From Eggerthellaceae bacterium (lineage in GTDB: Bacteria > Actinomycetota > Coriobacteriia > Coriobacteriales > Eggerthellaceae), in contig JAAVZC010000006.1 of the NCBI GenBank assembly GCA_022791455.1, positions 62,001-126,000 of the forward strand: a stretch of DNA of 64,000 bases, given 5' to 3'. The notes beneath the pieces are model-generated. The model worked only from the letters and a program-made list of their open reading frames with translations, was not told the origin of the DNA and did not search any database. A program made the position numbers and the translations under genes. The number at the start of each line of letters is the position of its first letter. Positions within the stretch are counted from its first letter, which is position 1. Of the stretch, positions 1 to 8,384 are shown piece after piece.

Positions 1-779
1 CCAATACGTCCCTCTGCGGGCACAACCTGGGAATCAAGGTCATCAACATTGCCATGAAGTTCGGTGGAGTTGCGCACCTCGTCATCTATCACAAGCACAT
101 TGGTGCCTTCACACTGGATAGCAGCCGTGTAATTGGCCGTCGCAACAAGCTTGTTAACGCTTCCATCCGCGAGCGTAATATGCGCGCGCGTATTTTCCGT
201 ACCAGGTAGACCGATCGGCGCACCCGCACCCGTAACAATAAACACGCCATCCAAAGTGATATCCGCATGGGCTCCGCTCTGGATTGCAATACGATCGGTG
301 GTCTGGGTGTTCGGGTCTGTGTTGCGAATTGTGAGCGGGGTGCTCGTCTTGATTGTCAGCACACCGGACGCATATTCATAGTCAACACCAGCCGTACCAC
401 CGGATACGGTGAAGGCACCTGCAGCGGAATCTGCCAATGGCGCGATGCCGTCGCCTTCTTCGTCGAGCTCGCTGGCGACCATGATGTCGGCGTCCGTTGC
501 AGGCTCCTCGTTGCCGACAACTTCCGTGTCGTCAGCCGGGGCCGCTTCGCCTTCCGCATCTGATTCGTCGCCCTGCTCCGGCGTGTCGCCATCGGCGGTC
601 GCGTCGCCTTCCGCGCTCGCCGCGTCGTCGGTCATGATGTCGTTCACCTCGGTAAACGTCACCTCGCCGTCCGGGTTGCCGAACGCCGACGAGCCCAAAG
701 AAGGCACGCACAGCCCCAGCACCAGCGCGAACGCAAAGAAACACTTGAGCAGCTTTGTGTTCGTTTTTTCTCCAGTCAT
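1..779 (-). CDS. Secreted, probably cell-surface protein, N-terminal part (runs off the left edge)
   Basis: The frame is open from an ATG at 779 to the edge of the window, giving about 259 residues with no stop, so the C terminus is missing. AGGAG stands 5 bases before the ATG. Residues 1-30 form a signal peptide (KTNTK positive end, then a Leu/Phe/Val core). Residues about 33-100 are very acidic and Asp/Glu/Ala-rich, resembling a spacer. From about residue 105 the chain becomes Thr/Gly/Ile-rich with short beta-strand-like pieces (AGAFTVSGG, ITLDGVFIVTG), as in right-handed beta-helix or carbohydrate-binding-like surface proteins of gut Firmicutes and Actinobacteria. That family assignment is inference. 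No catalytic motif is visible. Its GC content and codon use are more relaxed than in the housekeeping neighbours. Confidence 0.75.
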   Translation of the reverse strand, partial: MTGEKTNTKLLKCFFAFALVLGLCVPSLGSSAFGNPDGEVTFTEVNDIMTDDAASAEGDATADGDTPEQGDESDAEGEAAPADDTEVVGNEEPATDADIMVASELDEEGDGIAPLADSAAGAFTVSGGTAGVDYEYASGVLTIKTSTPLTIRNTDPNTQTTDRIAIQSGAHADITLDGVFIVTGAGAPIGLPGTENTRAHITLADGSVNKLVATANYTAAIQCEGTNVLVIDDEVRNSTELHGNVDDLDSQVVPAEGRI

Positions 780-1376
780 CACTACTCCTGACCTCGTCCC
801 CTACAGCGCGCTCATCGCTGTCGGGAATTTCAAACCCCTATTTCCACCCTCAGAAAAACCAGGAAACGATGCCCGCATCGGGTCGGCTCTGCAAGGCATC
901 GTTTCGCGGCCCTTCTGAGGAATTGGCGAGAATGCATGCCGCGGCGCGCGAGGCGAAACCCCTCGCAGTGCGGGCACGAGAAAAGACATGGCGAAGCAAC
1001 CCTTCCCGCGCAGACGAAAAGGGCGCACGAAAAGCCGCCCCCGAAGGGATGCGGCCGAAAAATATTCCGTTATGGTGAAGTTGAGCGGGTTGAATTTAGC
1101 GGTTGCCGGGTCGACGGCGCCAGGCGCCCCTTTGCTGGACACCGGAGGAATTATCCTCCTAGAATGCCCCCCCCCCGAAGCTTATTTTCAACCAAGAAGC
1201 CATGGCAAAGCCACGCAAAACCCCTGATCCGGCTGGATCAGTGTTCGCGTCGAGAAGTATCTCGCGTAGTGCTTTGGTCACGCCTTGTCCCGCTTTTCTG
1301 CTTGTAGTGCTAATGGTGCAGTTAGCAAATACTGCCATGAATCTTACGGTTTGGCAACAGCAATTCCGGGAAAGAG
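780..1376. other. Intergenic region with hairpins and a C10 tract
   Basis: No convincing gene lies in these 600 bases; the open frames are short and have no ribosome site. An 11 bp perfect inverted repeat sits at 863-873/895-905. On the minus strand it is followed by a T-rich stretch, so it could be a terminator or attenuator ahead of the surface-protein gene. A GGAGGA/TCCTCC hairpin (1144-1159) is followed at once by ten consecutive C (1167-1176). The hairpin at 1224-1241 probably ends the PH-domain operon. Confidence 0.5.
1224..1241 (-). terminator. Possible terminator of the bPH2 operon
   Basis: A 7 bp perfect stem, CTGATCC/GGATCAG with a 4-base loop, lies 136 bases after the stop of the minus-strand bPH2 gene. 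On that strand it is followed by GGGGTTTTG. The T-run is short, so this would be a weak intrinsic terminator. Confidence 0.35.
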
Positions 1377-3140
1377 CTACCTCCGGGGTTCGAGCCATTG
1401 GAGCCAGGCGGCTCCGGCTTCTTCGCGCGCGTCGATGAGGCTGATGGTGGTGCCGCCGATACCTGCCGCGATGGTGGCGCGCAGAGTGACCGTGTGCGCT
1501 CGCCGCTGGAACGGGTTGCTGCGCGTGCAGCCGAACTGGATCTTCTGGCGCGGGAAGGTGATGCTCTCCCGCCCGATGCCGCCGTTGCTCACCTGCATGA
1601 AGCGGCGGTTCACGGCGAAGCTGCTCTCGCGTGCCCACAGCACAGCGCCGATGCAATTCACAATCATGCACACCACGCCGGCCGCGTACAAAAACGCCGC
1701 GCCGTAATCGAAGATGAACAGCATGTCCCACAACTCCGGGTCGTCCGATAGCATGGCGGCCAGATGCATGCCGCCCTGGCAAAGCGCCGCGAACACGATG
1801 ATCCAGAAGCCCGCGCCCTGCCAGAGCGTGCGGCGAATGACGGCACGACGCAGGGCCACTTTCGCCACCGGCGTGACCTGAGTGGGCATGTCGGAGAACT
1901 CCGGCAACAGCCCGGAAATAATGCGGGCGCACTCGCTCTTCTTCACGAAGGGATGCACCACCACCTTGCCAGCGGTGCCGTCTTTGTTGCCGCCCTCCGC
2001 CTCGCTGTTGCTACCAGAAGCGGCGTCGATCTTCCCCAGCGAAATCTCGCAATAGCCCATGATGCGGCGCACGAAGCTCTGGCTGATGATGACCGACTGC
2101 ACGCGGTCCATGGCCACTCCCTGGAACTGGTGCTGCAGAATGCCGCGCTCCACCTCGATGCGGTCGCCGCGACGACGCGCCTTGAAACCGCCGAACTTGA
2201 GCATGGTGCCCACGGCGGAAAGCGCCCAAATGACCAGGCAGATGGCCACAAACCCGCCAATGGCAATACCGCCGGCCATGAGCGCCCCTTCGCGGGCCAC
2301 CATGTTCTCCACCGTGGATTCCAGCACCGCGTCGGAATTGGGAACCACGTCCACAAGCCCCTGCAAAATCTGGCCGAAGAAGGCCACCAAACCCACCACG
2401 ACCACCATGAAGGAGGTGTTGTTGAACAGGCCCGTGAACAGCAGCTCTTTGTTGGTGAGGCCGTATTCGAAACTGGGCGCCTGCTGAAAGCTGCCAGGAG
2501 CGTCGAACAGACCGGTTGCGGAATTGGCGAAGTCGGAGGCGCCGTCCAGGATGTTGCCCGCGGAAGCCGGCGCTACACCCGTCACCGCGGCCGCCGCATT
2601 CGCCGTTCCCACCACGCCCGTCAGCTGCGCTTTGCGCATATACAACTGGTTACGCAGCTCTTCCGCCTGCGATTTCGTCACATAGGGAATGGTGATGGCC
2701 TTGTTGCTAGCACCGCCTGCGGTATCAATGGACACCACGCACAACCCCAAAATGCGCTGGATGAGGCTGGCCTTCTGATCCACTGACTGCACGCGCGTGT
2801 AGGGCACGTGGGTCTTCTTCTTCGAAATGACGCCGCTGAAAATGCTGAACTCGGCGGGGTCGAACTCGTACCAGAAGTGCCGCCACTGCACCCAGCGAAT
2901 GCCGAAGCAGAGCACCGCCACCACCAGGATAAACAGCAGCAACGCACCGATGATGACGGCCACCAGCATGCCGGCGCCCGAAGCGTGGCCGCTGCCGTAT
3001 TCCGCCAGCTCGGAGACGAGCGCCGCAATGCCCGAAAAAGCGCCGATGACGGCGCACCACAGCACGAGGAACAGCGTGCGCAGGCCGCCCAACCAGATGA
3101 ACGAATGGTGCGGATGATGGCGAACCGATTCCTGTTCCAT
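1377..3140 (-). CDS. bPH2-domain membrane protein, YdbT-like
   Basis: 587 residues. After a short His-rich N terminus there are paired membrane segments (residues about 15-75), then a bacterial PH-like domain (WYEFDPAEFSIFSGVISKKKTHVPYTRVQSV). Two further units of the same kind follow, each with two membrane spans and a PH module (RIEVERGILQHQFQGVAMDRVQSV near the middle). This is the repeated layout of YdbT proteins, which in Bacillus act with YdbS in membrane defence against bacteriocin-like agents. A role here is inferred only from family. The ATG overlaps the TGA of the upstream ydbS-like gene (TGATG), so the two are translationally coupled. The region between the first two PH units holds an Ala/Gly/Ser-rich linker (AAAVTGVAPASAGN). 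Confidence 0.8.
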   Translation of the reverse strand: MEQESVRHHPHHSFIWLGGLRTLFLVLWCAVIGAFSGIAALVSELAEYGSGHASGAGMLVAVIIGALLLFILVVAVLCFGIRWVQWRHFWYEFDPAEFSIFSGVISKKKTHVPYTRVQSVDQKASLIQRILGLCVVSIDTAGGASNKAITIPYVTKSQAEELRNQLYMRKAQLTGVVGTANAAAAVTGVAPASAGNILDGASDFANSATGLFDAPGSFQQAPSFEYGLTNKELLFTGLFNNTSFMVVVVGLVAFFGQILQGLVDVVPNSDAVLESTVENMVAREGALMAGGIAIGGFVAICLVIWALSAVGTMLKFGGFKARRRGDRIEVERGILQHQFQGVAMDRVQSVIISQSFVRRIMGYCEISLGKIDAASGSNSEAEGGNKDGTAGKVVVHPFVKKSECARIISGLLPEFSDMPTQVTPVAKVALRRAVIRRTLWQGAGFWIIVFAALCQGGMHLAAMLSDDPELWDMLFIFDYGAAFLYAAGVVCMIVNCIGAVLWARESSFAVNRRFMQVSNGGIGRESITFPRQKIQFGCTRSNPFQRRAHTVTLRATIAAGIGGTTISLIDAREEAGAAWLQWLEPRR

Positions 3141-3628
3141 CACACGTCCTCCCGCGCCAGACGGGCCAACTCGGCCGCCTTGTCGCGCACCGCTTCCGCC
3201 TGCGCAACGTCCAGGCCGGGAATCACGTGTTCGCCCGCAGCCGTGGCCACCGTGACGCTGGCCAGACCGAACGCCCGCATAATGGGCCCTTGGCGCGTAT
3301 CGGTGTTCTGCACGCGAATGAACGGGATGATGAACCGTTTGCGCCAGACGATGCCCAAAGCAATTTCCAGGTAATCCTCCGTCAACTGGTAGCGCCAGCG
3401 CTGATAGCGAATGGGCGGGAGCACCCCCAGGCACAGCACGTACAACGCCACCGCCGCAATGGCGGCGATCACCGCCAGCAGAAACACCAGCGAGTCCTCG
3501 GTAGCCAGCGCCGCAATTCCCAGCGGCAGCACCACGCACAGCGCGGCAATGGTAATCCAGATAGCATCGTTGATTCGCCAGACCTTCTTAATGCGCGGGT
3601 CGAGAACAGACGTGGGCATCGGTCGCAT
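3140..3628 (-). CDS. bPH2-domain membrane protein, YdbS-like
   Basis: 162 residues. Two hydrophobic segments (about residues 20-42 and 47-72) are followed by one PH-like domain containing YQLTEDYLEIALGIVWRKRFIIPFIRVQNTDT, the strand pattern of bPH2 (DUF304) proteins. The start was set at the ATG at 3628 because GGGAGGTG lies just upstream; an earlier in-frame start at 3652 has no such site. It is the first gene of a two-gene operon whose stop overlaps the next ATG. YdbS/YdbT pairs are common in Gram-positives and are thought to form a membrane complex. The partner gene carries several copies of the same module, which supports the pairing. Confidence 0.82.
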   Translation of the reverse strand: MRPMPTSVLDPRIKKVWRINDAIWITIAALCVVLPLGIAALATEDSLVFLLAVIAAIAAVALYVLCLGVLPPIRYQRWRYQLTEDYLEIALGIVWRKRFIIPFIRVQNTDTRQGPIMRAFGLASVTVATAAGEHVIPGLDVAQAEAVRDKAAELARLAREDV

Positions 3629-3661
3629 GGGGCACCTCCCGGATAGGCTCAAAACCGTTTC

Positions 3662-3689
3662 ATTATATAGAAGACCAGTGGACTATACT
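3662..3689. promoter_or_regulatory. Bidirectional promoter region, tentative
   Basis: In the 94 bp between two divergent genes, TATAAT reads on the minus strand (3662-3667) and TATACT on the plus strand (3684-3689). Both are at a sensible distance from their ribosome sites. The -35 boxes are poor, so this rests mainly on the -10 hexamers and gene orientation. Confidence 0.35.
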
Positions 3690-3722
3690 TTTGCAAGACC
3701 GGAATCTTAAGGAAGGACGACC

Positions 3723-4166
3723 ATGGAGTATCAAGCGCTGCAGGACGAAATCAAGAAGGCCATGAAGGCCGGCGACAAGGCGCGTCGCGACATTCTGCGC
3801 CAGGTTCACACCGAGCTGAAGGCCATCGAAGTGAACGAACGCCGCGACGTGACCGAGGCCGACGTGGACGCCATGCTCAAGCGCGTCATCAAGCAAACCG
3901 GCGAAACGCTGGACGGCTCCATCAAGGCGGGAAACAATCCCGAGCGCACCGAGCTGCTCACCCAGCAGGTGGCCATTTTGGAAGAGTATCTGCCCAAGCA
4001 GGTCTCCGGCGACGAGCTGATGGCGCTCATCGACACCACGCTGGCGGAAACCGGCGCCACCACCAAGCGCGACATGGGTCGCGTGATGGGGTCGCTCACC
4101 AAGGCCACCGGCGGCAACTTCGACAAGGCCGCAGCCGCCGCCGAGCTGGGCAAGCGCCTCAGCTAA
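3723..4166 (+). CDS. GatB/YqeY-domain protein
   Basis: 147 residues, close to the usual length of YqeY. The whole chain matches the family: a helical N-terminal part (IKKAMKAGDKARRDILRQV), then EYLPKQVSGDELMALID and the C-terminal TTKRDMGRVMGSLTKATGGNFDK. That last segment corresponds to the tail of GatB, where it helps recognise tRNA in amidation of Glu-tRNA(Gln)/Asp-tRNA(Asn). Stand-alone YqeY proteins have no settled function; a tRNA-related role is inferred. AAGGAAGG stands upstream of the ATG. It is a single gene, ended by the strong hairpin at 4197-4235. Confidence 0.9.
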   Translation: MEYQALQDEIKKAMKAGDKARRDILRQVHTELKAIEVNERRDVTEADVDAMLKRVIKQTGETLDGSIKAGNNPERTELLTQQVAILEEYLPKQVSGDELMALIDTTLAETGATTKRDMGRVMGSLTKATGGNFDKAAAAAELGKRLS

Positions 4167-4194
4167 CCGCCGCCGCGAACAACCTCACCGCACG

Positions 4195-4236
4195 AAAAAA
4201 GGGCGACCCGCCGATGGATGACGGGTCGCCCTTTTG
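4195..4236. terminator. Bidirectional intrinsic terminator between yqeY and cydB
   Basis: A perfect 14 bp inverted repeat (4197-4210 with 4222-4235; core GGGCGACCCG/CGGGTCGCCC) is flanked by an A-run on the left and TTTTG on the right. It can end transcription from both converging genes. Confidence 0.85.
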
Positions 4237-4262
4237 TTCGCAAAAAACGCGCGCCGGAAAGC

Positions 4263-5300
4263 CTAGTGGCCCAGGTTCTCCGGATTCACGCGGCCGCGGA
4301 AGGTGCGGTAGATGATCACGTGGTACACCAGCACCAGCGGCAGGCCGATGCACAGGATGATGCTCATGCACAGCAGCGACAGCTCGGAAGAGGCAGAGTT
4401 CATGATCTCGATGGAGGGCCCAATGCTGTCCGCCGAAGCGGTGACCAGCACGGGGAACATCGAGCACGCCAGCAGCATCACCAGCGAGATCATGCTGCCG
4501 GACTGCGTGAGGAAAGCCCCCAGGTCGCAGTCCTTCTTCATGGGGATGACGATGGAGGCCGCCAGCAGCCCCACGCACAAAATGGCGAAGACCCAGCGCA
4601 GAACGCCCAGCTCAGGAGCCATGGCCGGCTGAATGATGAAGTGGCCGTACACGGAAATCACCACGAACAGCACCAGCGCCGCCACCTGCAGCGGAATACG
4701 CAGCTTCGCCATGCGCTGCTGCACGGGCGAGCCCTTCGGTGCCTTCAGCGCGCCCCAGCAAGCGCCGGCCGCCAGAAACATGACCAATCCCAGCACGCCG
4801 GTGAGCAGGGTGAACGGGGTGATGAGCCCCAGCAGCGGAATGCCGTTGTAGTTGCCGGCGGCGTCCATGGGAATGCCGGCGTAAATGTTGCCCACCGCAA
4901 CGCCCAAAAGCAACGCCGGCAGCAGGGAGCCCAGGAAGAAGCACACGTCCCACAGCTTGCGCCAACCGCTGTCGGCGGCGTAGAACTCAAAGCTCACCGC
5001 GCGCACAATCAGGCCGAACAGCACCAGCATCACCGCCAGGTAGAAGCCGGAGAACGTGGTGGCATACGCGTTGGGGAATGCCGCGAACAGTGCGCCGCCC
5101 GCGGTGAGCAGCCACACCTCGTTGCCGTCCCACACCGGCCCGATGGACCGGCGCAGAATGGCCTTCTCTTCGGAATTCTTCGCCACGAACGGGTACAGCA
5201 CGCCGATACCCAGATCGAAACCGTCCAGCACGAAATAGCCGGCAATCAGCACAAAGATCAGAAAGAACCACAGGACATTGAGAAACGTGAACGTAACCAT
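4263..5300 (-). CDS. cydB: Cytochrome bd ubiquinol/menaquinol oxidase subunit II
   Basis: 345 residues, the usual CydB length, with about eight or nine membrane helices spread over the whole chain. The N terminus, FLNVLWFFLIFVLIAGYFVLDGFDLGIGVL, is the family signature (GYxxLDGFDLGxG). WDGNEVWLLTAGGALFAAFP is the other conserved block. CydB pairs with CydA to reduce oxygen to water with quinol electrons at very high affinity. In an otherwise anaerobic organism the complex most likely scavenges oxygen and keeps redox balance while making proton-motive force. The gene starts 5 bases after the cydA stop, so the two are co-transcribed from the cydA side. cydCD exporters are not in the window. Confidence 0.95.
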   Translation of the reverse strand: MVTFTFLNVLWFFLIFVLIAGYFVLDGFDLGIGVLYPFVAKNSEEKAILRRSIGPVWDGNEVWLLTAGGALFAAFPNAYATTFSGFYLAVMLVLFGLIVRAVSFEFYAADSGWRKLWDVCFFLGSLLPALLLGVAVGNIYAGIPMDAAGNYNGIPLLGLITPFTLLTGVLGLVMFLAAGACWGALKAPKGSPVQQRMAKLRIPLQVAALVLFVVISVYGHFIIQPAMAPELGVLRWVFAILCVGLLAASIVIPMKKDCDLGAFLTQSGSMISLVMLLACSMFPVLVTASADSIGPSIEIMNSASSELSLLCMSIILCIGLPLVLVYHVIIYRTFRGRVNPENLGH

Positions 5301-5305
5301 AGCGC

Positions 5306-6922
5306 CTACGCCCTCCCTTCAGCATCGGTGGGCTCGGTAGCGGCGTCAGCAGCTTCGCCCGCAGCGGCGGCGTCCTTCGCCTCTTCGATCGTGGCGAACG
5401 GAGGCAGCCCATCTTCGCCACCCTGCAGCTCCACCACTTCCTCGATTTCCGCAACCGCCAGGCTCTCGGGCGCCTTCTCGGCCTCGACCTCACCGGCACC
5501 AGCGCCGGCAGCAGCCGTAGCCACCATGGGCACCTGGCCCTTCGCGTCCGGATTCACCGGGCCCTCCTTGATGAAGCGGCCCACCACGCGGCACCAGCCC
5601 ACCAGCAAGATGAGGTACACCACGATGAACAGGGCCAGCGTCAGCAGCAGCTCCCAGTTGGACACGGAAACGGAAATGCCGTCGTTGGTCAGCAGCACCA
5701 CGCCCTCGGGCCCGGTCACGCTGGGGTACACCACCCACGGCTGGCGGCCCACCTCGGCGGTGATCCAGCCGGTCTGGATGGCGATGAACGGCCAAATGGG
5801 CGACAGCAGCGCCAGCCACTGCAGCCAGCGCATCTTCGCAATCTTGCCGCCCTTGAAGGTGAAGATGAGCACCAAAATGCTGGTCAGCATGATGAGCCCG
5901 TACATGGCTACCATGATGTGGTAGCTCTGGAACACCAGCCCCACCGGCAGGTCCTCGACGTTCATGTCGCCGAACTGCTCGGTTTCCGCCAGATCGTTCA
6001 GGCCCGGGTACTCGGTGTCCCAGGTGCCGGTGGCCAGGAAGCTGGTGCCGCCGGGAATGGCGAAGGGCGCCAGCACCTCTTGATTCTCCTCGTCCACAAT
6101 GCCGATGGCGTACAGCGGCGGCACCTCGGACTCGTACATGCCTTCCATCATGGCCAGCTTGGTGGGCTGCTCTTCGTACACCACCACAGCCGACGCATGC
6201 GCGAACACAATCATCAGGCAGCTGGTGATGATGCCCACTACCGCGCCGATGCGCATGGTCTTCATGGCGAACTCGGTGTGGCGGCCCTTCAGCAGGTACC
6301 ACGCCGCCACGGCCACCGCGCAGAAAGCGCCCATGATGAGCAGCGCATCAACCGTGTGGGTGTAGCGGGCGAAAATGGAGGGGTTGAACGCCGCGGCGAA
6401 GAAGTCGGTGATGACCGCCTCGTTGCCCGCCTCGTTCAGCACGCCGCCGGCCGGGGTCTGCATCCAGGAATTCGCGATGAGAATCCACAGCGCCGACAAG
6501 CACGAGCCGAACCACACGAGCCACGCGGACACCATGTAGAACTTCGGGCTCACCTTCTTGCGGCCGAACAGCAGCACGCCCAAGAACACCGACTCCAAGA
6601 AGAAGGCGAACAGCGCCTCGGCCGCCAGCGGCGCGCCGAAGATGTCGCCCACGAAACGGGAGTAGTTGGCCCAGTTGGTGCCGAACGAGAACTCCATCGT
6701 GATGCCGGTGGCAACGCCGATGGCGAACGTCGCGGTGAATATCTTCACCCAAAATTGCGCGGCAGCCGCGTCTTCTTCTTTGCGGCTGCGATAATACCGC
6801 GTCTCGTTGATGGCAAGGATCAGACCCAAACCGATGGACAGCGGCACAAACAAAAAGTGATAGGCCACCGTCAGGGCAAACTGAATGCGCGAAAGCAGCG
6901 CAACATCGGTGAAGATTTCCAT
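5306..6922 (-). CDS. cydA: Cytochrome bd oxidase subunit I, with an unusual acidic tail
   Basis: 538 residues, somewhat longer than typical CydA (about 440-520). The N terminus VALLSRIQFALTVAYHFLFVPLSIGLG carries the conserved His (about residue 22) that ligates a haem b. FSFGTNWANYSRFVGDIFGAPLAAE and WITAEVGRQPW are further family blocks lining the haem sites. The quinol loop is of the short type. After the last helix (about residue 455) comes a tail of roughly 75 residues made almost only of Ala, Glu, Asp and Gly (EVEAEKAPESLAVAEIEEVV and on), predicted cytoplasmic and not part of the catalytic core. AGGGGG lies 7 bases before the ATG. It heads the cydAB operon. Confidence 0.95.
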   Translation of the reverse strand: MEIFTDVALLSRIQFALTVAYHFLFVPLSIGLGLILAINETRYYRSRKEEDAAAAQFWVKIFTATFAIGVATGITMEFSFGTNWANYSRFVGDIFGAPLAAEALFAFFLESVFLGVLLFGRKKVSPKFYMVSAWLVWFGSCLSALWILIANSWMQTPAGGVLNEAGNEAVITDFFAAAFNPSIFARYTHTVDALLIMGAFCAVAVAAWYLLKGRHTEFAMKTMRIGAVVGIITSCLMIVFAHASAVVVYEEQPTKLAMMEGMYESEVPPLYAIGIVDEENQEVLAPFAIPGGTSFLATGTWDTEYPGLNDLAETEQFGDMNVEDLPVGLVFQSYHIMVAMYGLIMLTSILVLIFTFKGGKIAKMRWLQWLALLSPIWPFIAIQTGWITAEVGRQPWVVYPSVTGPEGVVLLTNDGISVSVSNWELLLTLALFIVVYLILLVGWCRVVGRFIKEGPVNPDAKGQVPMVATAAAGAGAGEVEAEKAPESLAVAEIEEVVELQGGEDGLPPFATIEEAKDAAAAGEAADAATEPTDAEGRA

Positions 6923-6956
6923 CCTAACGCCCCCTCTCCCTAGCTAATGCGAACAT

Positions 6957-6975
6957 TCCTGCCGCGAAACGGCAG
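6957..6975 (-). promoter_or_regulatory. Leader hairpin upstream of cydA
   Basis: A perfect 6 bp stem, CTGCCG/CGGCAG with a 5-base loop, lies about 35-55 bases before the cydA ATG. TATTAT on the minus strand just further upstream (about 6978-6983) could be the -10 box. This makes the hairpin part of the 5' leader. Function unknown. Confidence 0.3.
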
Positions 6976-7066
6976 CATGCCCATAATAGCAATCATGAAG
7001 AAAAGATGGCGAAAAACCTGCTCACCAAAGCCCACCGCCACCAGATTGAAAACTTAGGGCCTGTCC

Positions 7067-7273
7067 GGTGCCGACCCCGGGAGGGCCTTTCCCGGCCACG
7101 CTGGGCTTTTCTCCGCGTCGAACCCGGCTTACGAAATGGCGAGTGAATGGGGCTACGATGTCCCTCCCAATCCCAGAATCACCGTCCCCTGCTTAGCCTA
7201 GCCATTTCTTTTTGAGCCGGGTTCTTTGGCGGCGCCCAGAGTGTCCGGGAAAGGCCCTCCCGGGGTCGGCACC
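7067..7273. mobile_element. 207 bp inverted-repeat element (MITE-like) between cydA and hypD
   Basis: The ends 7067-7106 and 7234-7273 are inverted copies matching at 38 of 40 positions; the outer 29 are identical. A second nested pair lies inside: GAACCCGGCT at 7120-7129 with AGCCGGGTTC at 7215-7224, and GAAATGGC at 7133-7140 with GCCATTTC at 7201-7208. The whole element could therefore fold into one long stem. It carries no gene and ends 10 bases from the hypD stop codon. Non-autonomous transposable element is the best reading. No clear target duplication was found. Confidence 0.65.
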
Positions 7274-7283
7274 TACTTTTTTC

Positions 7284-8375
7284 TTAGTAGTACCGGAAGT
7301 AGGCGGCGCAGCTGCCTTCGCTGGAGACCATGCAGGGGCCCACCGGGTTTTCCGGGGTGCACACGGTGCGGAAGAGCGGGCAGTCGCTGGGGGCCATGAT
7401 GCCGCGCAACACGTCGCCGCAACGGCAGCCCTTGTGTTCGCGCACCGGCTCCACTTCCGGCTGGAAGCGACGCATGGCGTCGAATTCGGCGAACTCCTCG
7501 CGGATGCGATAGCCGCTGCCGGGGATTTCCCCCAACCCGCGCCATGTGGCGGTGCAAGTTTCGAACACTTCGTCGATGGCGGCCAGCGCCACTGGGTTGC
7601 CCTCCGGCATGACGCCGCGAGCGTAAGCGATCTCGATTTCCGCACGCCCTTCGTGCAGCTGACGCATGATCATAGCGATGCCCTGCAGCACGTCCACCGG
7701 CTCGAACCCGGTAATCACCCCGGGAATGCCGTACTTCTCCGCCAGGAATTTATAGGGCTCGGCGCCGATGATGGTAGACACGTGACCAGGCAAAATGAGC
7801 GCCGACACCTTCAGCTGCGGGTCGGCCACAATGGCCTCGAGCGCGCCCGGCATGTTCTTGTGGGCGCCGTAGACGCTGAAGTTCTTGAGCCCCATGGCGC
7901 ACGCCCGCTTGATGGCCATGGCCACGAGCGGCGTAGTGGTTTCGAAGCCCACTCCCACGAACACAATTTGCCGCTGCGGGTTGTCCTTCGCCAGCTGCAG
8001 CGCGTCCAGCGGCGAGTAGACAATTTCCACCGAGCGCCCCGCCGCCTGCTCTGCCAGCAGCGATGAGGTAGAGCCGGGCACACGGGTCATGTCGCCGAAG
8101 GTGGCGATGGTCACTTCCGGCACGCGAGCCAGCGCGATCACCTTGTCGATGTCGTGATTCGACGTGACGCACACCGGGCACCCCGGCCCCGAGGCCAAGC
8201 GCACCCCTTCGGGCATCAAACCGCGAATGCCATTGCGGGCGATGGCCACCGTATGGGTGCCGCACACTTCCATGAGCGTCGCGCTTTCCGGCGCCAGCTC
8301 CTCGATGGCCTGCACCAGTCCGCGCGCCAGCACCGGGTCGCGGAATTCCTTCAGCTCCTGCTGCATCTTGTCCAC
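7284..8375 (-). CDS. hypD: Hydrogenase maturation factor HypD
   Basis: 363 residues, the usual HypD length. MEVCGTHTVAIARNGIRGLMP and SGPGCPVCVT are the conserved N-terminal cysteine motifs, GVGFETTTP the central one. The C-terminal part has the Cys-rich segment CRCGDVLRG...CPLF...CTPENPVGPCMVSSEG that holds the 4Fe-4S cluster. HypD works with HypC as the scaffold on which the Fe(CN)2CO unit of [NiFe] hydrogenase is built. The GTG at 8375 is preferred because AGGGG precedes it at 7 bases; an ATG three codons later is possible. It follows hypC by 9 bases in one operon. hypE, hypA, hypB and the hydrogenase itself are not in the window. Confidence 0.95.
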   Translation of the reverse strand: MDKMQQELKEFRDPVLARGLVQAIEELAPESATLMEVCGTHTVAIARNGIRGLMPEGVRLASGPGCPVCVTSNHDIDKVIALARVPEVTIATFGDMTRVPGSTSSLLAEQAAGRSVEIVYSPLDALQLAKDNPQRQIVFVGVGFETTTPLVAMAIKRACAMGLKNFSVYGAHKNMPGALEAIVADPQLKVSALILPGHVSTIIGAEPYKFLAEKYGIPGVITGFEPVDVLQGIAMIMRQLHEGRAEIEIAYARGVMPEGNPVALAAIDEVFETCTATWRGLGEIPGSGYRIREEFAEFDAMRRFQPEVEPVREHKGCRCGDVLRGIMAPSDCPLFRTVCTPENPVGPCMVSSEGSCAAYFRYY

Positions 8376-8384
8376 GGCCAGCCC

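Noticed and set aside
801..1142. 113-codon minus-strand frame upstream of the surface-protein gene
   Set aside because: Starts without a ribosome site, contains the inverted repeat at 863-905 and has Arg/Pro/Ala-rich composition typical of non-coding high-GC DNA.
1380..1420. tRNA-like GGTTCGAGCC stretch
   Set aside because: It lies in the C-terminal codons of the bPH2 gene and no acceptor or anticodon stem can be formed.
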